From: Pseudonocardia sp. DSM 110487
GTDB lineage: Bacteria; Actinomycetota; Actinomycetes; Mycobacteriales; Pseudonocardiaceae
DNA length: 64,000 bases
Direction of reading: 5' to 3'
Assembly: GCF_019468565.1 (NCBI RefSeq)
Contig: NZ_CP080521.1
Location: 6,200,001 to 6,264,000 of the forward strand
Part shown: one piece after another, positions 48,351 through 56,407 of the stretch
Position numbering within the stretch: position 1 is the stretch's first letter
Layout of the letters: every line of letters starts with the position of its first letter
Notes under the pieces: model-generated
Databases searched by the model: none
Told to the model about the DNA's origin: nothing
What the model saw: the letters and a program-made list of their open reading frames with translations, nothing else
Translations under genes and position numbers: made by a program

Positions 48351-49756
48351 GCACGCGCATGACGTCCACGCAGGCGTGGGTGTTGGGGCTCGCATCGCTG
48401 GCATCGTTCATGATGGCGCTCGACAGCCTGGTCGTGACGACGGTGCTGAGCACGATCCGCCAGGACCTTGCGGCATCGATCGAGTCGCTCGAGTGGACCG
48501 TCAACGCGTACAACCTGACCTTCGCGGTGCTGCTGCTGACCGGCGCCGCACTGGGCGACCGGTTCGGCAGGTGCCGGGTGTTCGCCATCGGGCTGGCGGT
48601 GTTCACCGTCGCGTCGGCGGCCTGCGCGCTGTCCCCCGACATCGGCGTCCTCATCGCGTCCCGTGCGCTGCAGGGTGTGGGTGCCGCGATGGTGTTGCCG
48701 CTGTCGCTCACCCTGATCACCACATCCTTCCCGCCCGCTCAGCGGGGCAAGGCGATGGGGCTGTACCTGGGCATCACCGGCCTCGCGACGTTCAGCGGGC
48801 CGTTCATCGGCGGCGTGATCGCCGAGGGGCTGGCGTGGCAGTGGATCTTCTGGCTGAACGTGCCGGTCGGCATGGCCGCGATCGTGCTCACGGCGCGACG
48901 CGTCGATGAGAGCGTCGGCCCGAACAACCGGTTCGACGTGGGCGGGGTCGTCCTCGTGACCGCGGGCGCGTTCGGCATCGTGTGGGGTCTCGTCCGGGGG
49001 AACGCGGCCGGCTGGAGCAGCGCGGAAGTGCTGGCGGCGCTGGTGCTCGGGGTCGCGCTGGTGGTCGCCTTCGTGCTCTGGGAGCGACGGACGAAGGCGC
49101 CGATGCTGCCGATGCGGTTCTTCCGGCTGAGGGCCTTCGCCACGGCGAACCCGGCGAACTTCTGCGTGTTCGCCTCGCTGTACGGAACGCTGTTCTTCCT
49201 CGCGCAGTACTTCCAGACCGCGCTCGGGGACGGCCCGCTCGCCGCCGGGCTGCGGTTGATGCCGTGGACCGCGACGCTGATGGTCTGCGCGCCGATCGCC
49301 GGGCGACTGGCCGACAGGTACGGCGAGCGAACGTTCGTGGTCATCGGCCTGCTGCTCCAGAGCGTCGCCATGGGCTGGATCGCCGTGGTCGCCGACACCG
49401 ACACCGCCTATCTCGAATTGCTGCCCGCGCTGGTCGTCGGTGGGGTAGGACTGACCATGGCCATGCCGGCGGCGCAGAAGGCGGTGGTCGGAGCGGTGCA
49501 ACCACAGGAGATCGGTCAGGCGTCCGGCGCGTTCATGATGTTGCGGATCCTCGGCGGCGTGTTCGGGGTCGCGGTCACGGTCGCCGTCTTCGCGGGTAGC
49601 GGCGGCTACGCGTCGGCCGAGGAGTTCAGTGCGGGATTCGCAGCGGCCATGACGGCGGTCGCCGCGTTCGCGGTCGTCGGCATGCTCGTCGCACTCGGTG
49701 TGCCGGGCAGGCGGCCTGCTGCCGTCACCGCGGCAAGCGTGGAAACTCGAGGATGA
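48347..49756 (+). CDS. MFS transporter, DHA2 (14-TM, EmrB/QacA) type
   Basis: 469 residues with about fourteen hydrophobic segments. Typical segments are SLASFMMALDSLVVTTVLSTI (motif D1), LLTGAALGDRFGRCRVF (motif A) and GLATFSGPFIGGVIAEGLAWQWIFWLNVPVG (motif C). It would export drugs or lipophilic compounds using the proton gradient. The gene is coupled at both ends: its ATG overlaps the sigma factor stop and its stop overlaps the PEP-mutase family gene start. It is thus under control of the upstream ECF transcript. Confidence 0.92.
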   Translation: MSTRMTSTQAWVLGLASLASFMMALDSLVVTTVLSTIRQDLAASIESLEWTVNAYNLTFAVLLLTGAALGDRFGRCRVFAIGLAVFTVASAACALSPDIGVLIASRALQGVGAAMVLPLSLTLITTSFPPAQRGKAMGLYLGITGLATFSGPFIGGVIAEGLAWQWIFWLNVPVGMAAIVLTARRVDESVGPNNRFDVGGVVLVTAGAFGIVWGLVRGNAAGWSSAEVLAALVLGVALVVAFVLWERRTKAPMLPMRFFRLRAFATANPANFCVFASLYGTLFFLAQYFQTALGDGPLAAGLRLMPWTATLMVCAPIAGRLADRYGERTFVVIGLLLQSVAMGWIAVVADTDTAYLELLPALVVGGVGLTMAMPAAQKAVVGAVQPQEIGQASGAFMMLRILGGVFGVAVTVAVFAGSGGYASAEEFSAGFAAAMTAVAAFAVVGMLVALGVPGRRPAAVTAASVETRG

Positions 49757-50526
49757 GAGGGCATAGCGCTGTGTCAGAGAAAGACCTGAAGGGTCAGGCC
49801 GAACAGCTTCGGAAGCTGCACGGTGGGGAGATGCTCGTGCTGCCCAACGTGTGGGACGCGGCCAGCGCCAAGGTCGTGGCCGAGGCGGGGTTCCCCGCGG
49901 TCGCCACCGCCAGCGCCGCCGTCTCGGCGATGCTCGGCTATCCCGACGGCGAGGGTGCGCCGTGGGAGGAGATGTTCGCCGCGGCCGGGCGGGTCGCGCG
50001 GGCGGTGTCGGTCCCGGTCACGGTGGACGCCGAGGCGGGATACGGGATGCAGCCCCGTGAGCTCGTGGACCGGTTGCTGGAGATCGGAGCGGTCGGCTGC
50101 AACCTGGAGGACAGCGACAACCGGGCCGGCGGCCTCGTCGACGCGGAGAAGCACGCCGGGTGGCTCGCTGCCGTTCGCTCCGCGGCGGACGACGCCGGAG
50201 TGCCGATCGTCATCAACGCCCGCGTCGACACCTTCCTGCCGGGCAGCGGGATCGCCGAACCGGACCGGATCGCGGAAGCGGTACGACGGGGCCGGCTCTA
50301 CCGGGAGGCCGGCGCCGACTGCATCTACCCGATCCTCGTGCGGAGCAAGAGCGACCTCGCCACCCTCGTCGCCGAACTGCCCGGCCCGATCAATGGCAAC
50401 ACCGGTGACGAGCTGGACCTGGCCACGCTCCGGGAACTGGGCGTCGCGCGGGTGTCCTACGGTCCCCTCTTCTACTACACCGCCATGGCCAACCTGAAGA
50501 CCGCTGTCCAGGAGCTGCTGGCCTGA
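49753..50526 (+). CDS. Isocitrate lyase / PEP-mutase family protein
   Basis: 257 residues. Family landmarks are MLVLPNVWDAASAKVVAEAGFPAVATASAAVS, VPVTVDAEAGYG (metal Asp-Glu pair), GCNLEDSDN, INARVDTF and GADCIYPILV. The KKCGH-type lyase motif of isocitrate lyase is absent, so it belongs to the carboxyphosphonoenolpyruvate/2-methylisocitrate-like branch, whose members make or break C-C or P-C bonds next to a 2-oxoacid. It is coupled (ATGA) to the MFS gene. A 12-base-pair hairpin follows the stop. The precise reaction is unknown. Confidence 0.88.
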   Translation: MRGHSAVSEKDLKGQAEQLRKLHGGEMLVLPNVWDAASAKVVAEAGFPAVATASAAVSAMLGYPDGEGAPWEEMFAAAGRVARAVSVPVTVDAEAGYGMQPRELVDRLLEIGAVGCNLEDSDNRAGGLVDAEKHAGWLAAVRSAADDAGVPIVINARVDTFLPGSGIAEPDRIAEAVRRGRLYREAGADCIYPILVRSKSDLATLVAELPGPINGNTGDELDLATLRELGVARVSYGPLFYYTAMANLKTAVQELLA

Positions 50527-50533
50527 GCCCGTC

Positions 50534-50571
50534 CCGGTGGTCGAGCAGGGCCGGCGCTACTCGACCACCGG
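50534..50571 (+). terminator. Stem-loop after the ECF/MFS/PEP-mutase operon
   Basis: CCGGTGGTCGAG (50534-50545) pairs perfectly with 50560-50571 around a 14-base GC-rich loop, starting eight bases after the PEP-mutase family stop and before the convergent VWA gene. No T-run is present. Confidence 0.65.
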
Positions 50572-50599
50572 AATAGGGGGCTACTCGACCTGCGGCCCC

Positions 50600-51760
50600 T
50601 TACGCGAGCGCGGCGGCGGTCCACCGCGTCAGGTCCTCGCCGCGGATCGCCGCCGCCATCAGGTCGGGGAAGAGCTCCGGGGTGCAGGCGAACGCGGGCA
50701 CGCCCAGTGCGGCGAGCGCGGCGGCGTTGTCGTGGTCGTACGCGGGCGCGCCGCTGTCGGACAGGGCGAGCAGCGTCACCACCTGCACCCCGGACGCGAC
50801 CAGCGCCCCGACCCGGCGCAGCAGGTCGGCCCGGGCGCCGCCCTCGTACAGGTCGCTGATCAGCACCAGCAGCGTCTCGGTGGGCCGGGTGACGAGGGAC
50901 TGGCAGTAGGCGATCGCCCGGTTGATGTCGGTGCCGCCGCCGAGCTGGGTGCCGAAGAGCAGCTCGACGGGGTCGCCCAGCTCGTCGGTGAGGTCGGCGA
51001 CGGCCGTGTCGAACGCGACGAACCGGGTGCGCAGCGCCGGCATCGACGCCAGCACCGCCCCGAACAGGCCCGCGTAGACCACCGACTCGGCCATCGAGCC
51101 CGACTGGTCGACGGCGAGGATCACGTCGCGCTGGACGCTCCGGCGGCGCCGTCCGTGCCCGATCAGCCGCTCCGGCACGATCGTGCCCAGTTCCGGGGAG
51201 AAGTGCTGCAGGTTGGCCCGGATCGTCCGGGCCATGTCGATGTCGCCCGGGCGCGGGCGGCGGGTGCGCGCGGAGCGGTCCAGCGCGCCGGTGACGGCGG
51301 CGCGGGTTCGATCGGCGATGCGCCGCTGCAGCTCGGTCATCACGGTGCGCACGACCTCCCGCGCGGTCTCCTTCGTCCGCTCCGGCAGCACGCCTTTCAG
51401 CGACAGGAGCGTGCCGACGAGGCGCACGTCCGGTGTGACGGCGGCGAGCAGCTCCGGCTCGAGCAGCATCCGGGTCAGGCCCAGCCGCTCCACGGCGTCG
51501 CGCTGCATCACCTGCACCACCGAGGTCGGGAAGTACTGCCGGATGTCGCCCAGCCAGCGCGCCACCTGGGGCGCGGAGCCGCCGAGGCCGCCGGTGCGCG
51601 GCCCGTTGCCCTCGCCTCCCCCGCCGTCGTAGAGGGCGGCGAGGGCGGCGTCGACGCGGCGGTCGTCGGGGTTCAGGCCGACGCCGGTGCCGTCCGCCGT
51701 GTCGTCCGGGCCGCCGCCCAGCACCAGCCGCCAGCGGCGCAGCCGCTCGTCATCGGTCAT
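50600..51760 (-). CDS. VWA-domain protein (CoxE/YehP-like)
   Basis: 386 residues from ATG 51760, which overlaps the DUF5682-like stop (ATGA). The C-terminal half is a von Willebrand A domain: RDVILAVDQSGSMAESVVYAGLFG carries the MIDAS DxSxS motif, LGGGTDINRAIAYC the Thr/Asp, and LLVLISDLYEGG the later Asp. The N-terminal half is helical with a Gly-rich segment. VWA proteins pair with MoxR ATPases to remodel or activate partner proteins. This is the last gene of the five-gene operon and is similar in type to enterobacterial YehP. Confidence 0.9.
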   Translation of the reverse strand: MTDDERLRRWRLVLGGGPDDTADGTGVGLNPDDRRVDAALAALYDGGGGEGNGPRTGGLGGSAPQVARWLGDIRQYFPTSVVQVMQRDAVERLGLTRMLLEPELLAAVTPDVRLVGTLLSLKGVLPERTKETAREVVRTVMTELQRRIADRTRAAVTGALDRSARTRRPRPGDIDMARTIRANLQHFSPELGTIVPERLIGHGRRRRSVQRDVILAVDQSGSMAESVVYAGLFGAVLASMPALRTRFVAFDTAVADLTDELGDPVELLFGTQLGGGTDINRAIAYCQSLVTRPTETLLVLISDLYEGGARADLLRRVGALVASGVQVVTLLALSDSGAPAYDHDNAAALAALGVPAFACTPELFPDLMAAAIRGEDLTRWTAAALA

Positions 51761-53928
51761 GCGCTCACCCCCAGCAGCCGCGCGAACACCGGGATCACCA
51801 GCTCGGCCCGCTTCTCGTCGATCCCGTCGGCGACGCGGGCCGTCGGCACCGCGCCGGTGAGCGCGGCGGCCCGCTCCCCGATCGCCCGCTTCTCGGGGTC
51901 GCCGAACGCGCCGAAGGTGCGCCGCAGGAGCGGCAGCACCTCGTCGAACTGCTCGGCCGCCACCTCGGCGAGCCAGCGGTCGACCAACCGCAGCAGCCGC
52001 TCGTCGTGCACGAGCAGCAGCGCCCCGCCCGCGAAGAACCCCTCGACGTACGCGCCCGCGTGCGCCGAGGGGGTACCGGGGGTGAGCGCGCGGGCGAGCC
52101 GCCGCTCGACCTCGTCGGCCCCCATTCGGTCGGTGTCGGCCAGCAGCCGCGCCAGCCTGCCGGCGAGCAGCGGTGGCAGCGCGGGGCGCTCCGCGAGCCG
52201 TTCGAGGGCCGCGAGCCAGCGGTCGGTGGCCGCGTCGCCGAGGAGGCCCGTGACGCCGTGCACGCCGTCGACCAGACCGGACAGGCGGGCCGCCTCGTCG
52301 TCGTCGATGCCGTGCGCCGCGGGCGGCAGGGCCGCGCAGATCCGGGCGAGCACCCGCTCTGCGACGGTGCGCAGCGCGCCGGTGTCGGTGCCGCGCACGT
52401 CGCCGTAGCGGGTGGCGCGGGCGAGCGCCGGGAAGGCGGACATGAGGTGCGCGACGTCCGCGTCGCCGGCGGCCCGCGCGTCCAGAGCCGCGAGCGCGTC
52501 CGGAAGGGCATCCGGCAGGTCGGCGAGCAGGCAGCGCTCGACCGCGGCGGTGACGTCGGCGAGCGCGGGTGCGTCGGCGACGGCGGCCCGGACGCGGGCG
52601 GCCGCCGCCCCTGCCACTGTGGTGCCGTGCACGCCTGCCGCCACGAGGTCGACCTCGAACTCCGGCTGCCACGCGAGCTCCCACGTCTCGCGGAAGGTGC
52701 CCGTGCTGCGCCGGACGCTCGTGGCGGGCCGTCCCCACGGGATCCCGAGCACGCGCAGCCGGTGCAGCAGCCGGGAACGCTCCAGCCCACCCGGGTTGCG
52801 CAGGTCGAGATCGAGCTCGCGGGGCAGCACGTCGCGCTTGAGGCGCAGCCGGCGGGCGGTGGCGGCGAGGTCGGCGGCCAGCGGCGTCAGCGGGGCGTCG
52901 TCGGGGACCGCGCCCATCCGCTCGCCCACGACGAGGCGGCGGGTGACGAGGTCGAGCTGCACCACGTCACCCCCGCACAGGACCGAGAGGGTCGCCTCGG
53001 TGACCTCGGCCAGCCCGGCGGACACCCGGTCGCGCAGCGCGGCCAGGGTGTCGGCGAGACGCACGGCCTCGATCACGTGCGCGGTGGAGACGGGAAGGTC
53101 CTCGGCACGCAGCACGCCGGCCACCGCCGTGAGCCAGCGCGCGGTGACGTCCTCCTCGGTGGCGAAGAGGTGGTGGTACCAGCCGGGTGACGACACGCCT
53201 GCGCCGTAGCCGCTCGACGCGGCCAGCCGCCCGTGCGTCCACGGCACCCATGCACAGGCCGTCTTGCGCTTCGGCAACCCGCGCAGCAGGGCCTGGTCGC
53301 GGGACGCGGGCGGGAGCGGGTCGGTCAACGCCGGCACGTGCCACGCGCCGCAGACCACGGCGATCCGCTCGAAGCCGTCCTTGCGGGTGCGGCGCAGCAC
53401 GGTGCGCATGTAGGCCTCGCGACGCGCGTCGTGCTCTTCGATCGGCTCGTCCGCTCGCAGGGCGGCCATGGCCTCGGCGATCACGTCGAACGCGGGCTCG
53501 CCGCCGCGCCGGTGCTCGATCATGTCGTCCCACCAGCGCTCGGGGTCGTCGTAGCCCGCGACGGCTGCGAGGCGGGCCAGAGGGTCGCCGGAGCCACCGG
53601 GGCGGCCGCCGAGGGCGAACTGGTGGGCGGCGGGCAGGTCGCAGAACCGCACCGGCACACCGGCCGCCACCGCGTACCGGATGGCCTGCCACTCAGGGCT
53701 GAACACGGCGAAGGGCCAGAACGCGGCCCGGGAGACGTCGTCGACGGCGTAGGCGAGCAGCGCGACCGGCGGCGCGAGGCCGGGGTCGGCGGCCATGCGG
53801 ACGACGCCGTCGGCCTCGGGCGGCCCCTCGATCAGCACGACGTCCGGTTGGAACTCCACCAGCTCGGCGGCCAGCGCCCGTGCCGAGCCGGGCCCGTGGT
53901 GGCGGATCCCGAACAGGCGGGTCGTCAC
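51757..53928 (-). CDS. DUF5682-like large protein (YehM-like)
   Basis: 723 residues from GTG 53928, overlapping the MoxR stop by four bases. The N-terminus FGIRHHGPGSARALAAELVEFQPDVVLIEGPPEAD is the most characteristic part: a HHGPGSA turn followed by an IEGP strand, reminiscent of TraB/ChaN/EreA-type proteins with His and Glu in the active site. Further conserved-looking parts are VPVRFCDLPAAHQF, EHDARREAYMRTVLRR and IAVVCGAWHVPAL. The remaining 450 residues are helical. It is similar in type to enterobacterial YehM. Function unknown; an enzyme role for the N-terminal domain is inferred. Confidence 0.82.
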   Translation of the reverse strand: MTTRLFGIRHHGPGSARALAAELVEFQPDVVLIEGPPEADGVVRMAADPGLAPPVALLAYAVDDVSRAAFWPFAVFSPEWQAIRYAVAAGVPVRFCDLPAAHQFALGGRPGGSGDPLARLAAVAGYDDPERWWDDMIEHRRGGEPAFDVIAEAMAALRADEPIEEHDARREAYMRTVLRRTRKDGFERIAVVCGAWHVPALTDPLPPASRDQALLRGLPKRKTACAWVPWTHGRLAASSGYGAGVSSPGWYHHLFATEEDVTARWLTAVAGVLRAEDLPVSTAHVIEAVRLADTLAALRDRVSAGLAEVTEATLSVLCGGDVVQLDLVTRRLVVGERMGAVPDDAPLTPLAADLAATARRLRLKRDVLPRELDLDLRNPGGLERSRLLHRLRVLGIPWGRPATSVRRSTGTFRETWELAWQPEFEVDLVAAGVHGTTVAGAAAARVRAAVADAPALADVTAAVERCLLADLPDALPDALAALDARAAGDADVAHLMSAFPALARATRYGDVRGTDTGALRTVAERVLARICAALPPAAHGIDDDEAARLSGLVDGVHGVTGLLGDAATDRWLAALERLAERPALPPLLAGRLARLLADTDRMGADEVERRLARALTPGTPSAHAGAYVEGFFAGGALLLVHDERLLRLVDRWLAEVAAEQFDEVLPLLRRTFGAFGDPEKRAIGERAAALTGAVPTARVADGIDEKRAELVIPVFARLLGVSA

Positions 53929-55010
53929 CCCGCGACCTCCAGGCCTGCCCGGTAGAAGTCGGCCCACCCGTCCCGCTCGCGCACCACCGTCTCCAGGTAC
54001 TCCACCCACACAGCGCGATCGGCCACCGGGTCCTTGACGACGGCGCCGAGGATGCCGGCGGCCACGTCGGGCGCCCGCAGCACGCCGTCGCCGAAGTGCG
54101 CGGCGAGCGCGAGGCCGCCGGTGAGCACGCTGATCGCCTCGGCCGTGGACAACGTGCCCGACGGCGACTTCACCGCCGTGCGCCCGTCCTCGGTGCGCCC
54201 GGACCGCAGCTCCCGGAACACGGTGACCACCCGTCGGATCTCGGCGAGCGCCGCGACGCCGGACGGCAGCTCGAGGGAGGCACCCAGCTGCGCAACCCGG
54301 CGGGCGACGATCTCCACCTCGGCGTCGGCCGTGTCCGGGAGCGGCAGCACCACCGTGTTGAACCGGCGGCGCAGGGCACTGGAGAGCTCGTTGACGCCCC
54401 GGTCGCGGTTGTTGGCGGTGGCGATGAGGTTGAAGCCCGGCCGGGCCTGCACCTCCGTGCCGAGTTCGGGCACCGGCATCGTCTTCTCGGACAGGATCGT
54501 GATCAGCGCGTCCTGCACGTCCGCGGCGATGCGGGTGAGCTCCTCAAGCCGGGCGATCTTGCCGTCACGCATGGCGCGCAGCACCGGACTCTCCACCAGC
54601 GCGGCAGGGCTGGGACCCTCCGCGATCAGGCGGGCGTAGTTCCAGCCGTAGCGGATGGCCTCCTCCGCTGTGCCCGCGGTGCCCTGCACGAGCAGCGTGG
54701 AGTCGCCGCTGATCGCGGCCGCCAGGTGCTCGGAGACCCAGGTCTTCGCCGTGCCCGGCACGCCGAGCAGCAGCAGCGCGCGGTCGGTGGCGAGCGTGGC
54801 CACGGCGACCTCGACCAACCGCCGCGGCCCGACGTACTTCGGCGTGATCTCGGTGCCGTCGGGCAGGGCGCCGCCCAGCAGGTACGTGACCACCGCCCAC
54901 GGCGAGAGCCGCCACGACGGCGGGCGCGGCCGCTCGTCGGCGGCGGCGAGTGCCGCGAGCTCGTCGGCGTGGTCCTGCTCGGCGTGCGGCCGGAGCACGG
55001 CTGCAGTCAT
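53925..55010 (-). CDS. MoxR-family AAA+ ATPase (YehL-like)
   Basis: 361 residues from ATG 55010, overlapping the DUF5691-like stop by four bases. AAA+ motifs are Walker A LLGVPGTAKTWVSEHL, a Walker B-like region KIARLEELTRIAADVQDALITILSE, sensor 1 FNLIATANNRDRGVNELSSALRRRFN with the arginine finger segment, and a C-terminal lid domain. MoxR ATPases form hexamers that insert metals or remodel complexes together with VWA proteins; the VWA partner is the last gene of this operon. It is similar in type to enterobacterial YehL. Confidence 0.92.
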   Translation of the reverse strand: MTAAVLRPHAEQDHADELAALAAADERPRPPSWRLSPWAVVTYLLGGALPDGTEITPKYVGPRRLVEVAVATLATDRALLLLGVPGTAKTWVSEHLAAAISGDSTLLVQGTAGTAEEAIRYGWNYARLIAEGPSPAALVESPVLRAMRDGKIARLEELTRIAADVQDALITILSEKTMPVPELGTEVQARPGFNLIATANNRDRGVNELSSALRRRFNTVVLPLPDTADAEVEIVARRVAQLGASLELPSGVAALAEIRRVVTVFRELRSGRTEDGRTAVKSPSGTLSTAEAISVLTGGLALAAHFGDGVLRAPDVAAGILGAVVKDPVADRAVWVEYLETVVRERDGWADFYRAGLEVAG

Positions 55011-56407
55011 GAGAGCTCCTCGTGCATCTCGCGGCGGAAGGTGAGGGTGGCGGCCAGCTCGCGCCACCATGGGGCGGCGCCGACCGGCAAGGCCGCCATG
55101 GCGATCGGGTGGCGCAGACAGCTGAGCGGGACGGTGCGCCCGGCGGCGCGGGCGGCGCCGCCGAGGCCCCGGTTGCCGGGATGGGCCGTGAGCCAGTCGA
55201 GCACCGCGGTGCCCAGCTCCGCGGTCCACGGGGCGGGCAGCAGCGCCACCGCGGAGGCCATGGTCTGCGGGGAGAGCTTCGCGGCGAGCACGGCGACCGC
55301 AGGCCCGTGCAGCCGGGCGGGCAGCAGGCGCACCATCTGGATGACGGTGCCGTCGATGGCCGCCGGGTCGGCGGCGGTGAGCAGGGCGGCGCCCCAGAGG
55401 GCGTCGCGCTGCCTGCCGGCGGCGAGGACCCAGCCGGCCCGTAGGGTTCCCGGGTCCGAGCCGATGACGGGGCGGGCGATCGCCTGCTCGGGTGTGCCGT
55501 ACCGCGCCCAGTGGTCGAGCGGGGTGGCGCCGATGATCCGCCGCAGCAGCTCGGCGGGGTGCCGGACGCCGCCGGTGTCGCGAAGGAGATCGGCATCGAC
55601 CGGATCGGGCAGGGTGACCGCCCACCGTTCGCCGTCGTGCCGCACGAACCGGGCAGCGCGCTCGCGCATCCGCCCCGCGAGGCGCGAACCGGGCAGCCGG
55701 GCCAGCAGTTCCGCGGCCGTCTCCCGGACCTGGCCCGCGCGGTCGTCCAGAGCCGCCTCCAGGAACGGCTCGTCCGCGGGATCGAGGTGCTCGCCGAGGA
55801 CGGCGAGGAAGTCGGCGCGGTCGCCTGCCGGTTCACGCGGCCAGGCCGACGCCAGTGCGGCGCGGGCGGCGACCGGATCGGCCGTGAGCGTGCGGCGAAG
55901 CCACTCCCGCCGCTGCAGCGGGCCGCCGTACTCCCATGCTTGCTCCTCCCGCGCCGCGACGAGGAACGACCACTCCGGGTTGCGCTCCCCCAGCCAGCTC
56001 CCGGCCGGGCCGGCGACGGCCGCGAGCGGCGCGCGCAGCGCAGGCCTGGTGCGCGCGGCCTCGGCCAGCGCGGGCAGGCGCTCCGGCGGCACCCGCATGT
56101 CCTTCGCGTGCACGGCCTGCAGCCACTCGCCGAGGAGCTCTGCCGGCACCCGCGGCAACCGCCGCAGCGCCGCGGGCGGGACGAGGGGACGCCCGTCGCG
56201 CTCGGCCACCGGCATCCGCGAGTCGGGCCGAGCCGGCGCGCGCCCGGCCCGCCGGTAGTTCGCGAGCACCGCCGCCGCCGTCAGCAGGGCCTCCTCGGGC
56301 GCTTCCGCCACCAGCGGCCGCAGGGCCGCGGGCAGACCGGCAGGGTCGGGCCGCCGCCGCTGGGTGCCGAGCAATGCGGCGCTGACGAGGTCCTCCCACG
56401 CGGTCAC
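55007..56407 (-). CDS. DUF5691-like helical-repeat protein
   Basis: 466 residues from GTG 56407, overlapping the SWIM gene stop by four bases. It begins WEDLVSAALLGTQRRRPD, contains a repeat-like helical middle (DPADEPFLEAALDDRAGQVRETAAELLARLPGSRLAGRM, HEAT-like) and ends with PWWRELAATLTFRREMHEEL. This pattern fits DUF5691, found in the same neighbourhood as SWIM, MoxR and VWA genes. No catalytic motif is evident; a scaffold role is a reasonable inference from the HEAT-like repeats. Confidence 0.8.
   Translation of the reverse strand: MTAWEDLVSAALLGTQRRRPDPAGLPAALRPLVAEAPEEALLTAAAVLANYRRAGRAPARPDSRMPVAERDGRPLVPPAALRRLPRVPAELLGEWLQAVHAKDMRVPPERLPALAEAARTRPALRAPLAAVAGPAGSWLGERNPEWSFLVAAREEQAWEYGGPLQRREWLRRTLTADPVAARAALASAWPREPAGDRADFLAVLGEHLDPADEPFLEAALDDRAGQVRETAAELLARLPGSRLAGRMRERAARFVRHDGERWAVTLPDPVDADLLRDTGGVRHPAELLRRIIGATPLDHWARYGTPEQAIARPVIGSDPGTLRAGWVLAAGRQRDALWGAALLTAADPAAIDGTVIQMVRLLPARLHGPAVAVLAAKLSPQTMASAVALLPAPWTAELGTAVLDWLTAHPGNRGLGGAARAAGRTVPLSCLRHPIAMAALPVGAAPWWRELAATLTFRREMHEELS

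Noticed and set aside
51761..52738. Upstream extension of the VWA gene giving a 712-residue protein
   Set aside because: The extra part is out-of-frame shadow of the DUF5682-like gene. ATG 51760 overlaps the preceding stop by four bases, as at the other junctions of the operon.
53880..56258. 792-codon open frame on the plus strand
   Set aside because: It is a shadow of the MoxR and DUF5691-like genes and has Ser/Arg/Ala-rich low-complexity translation.
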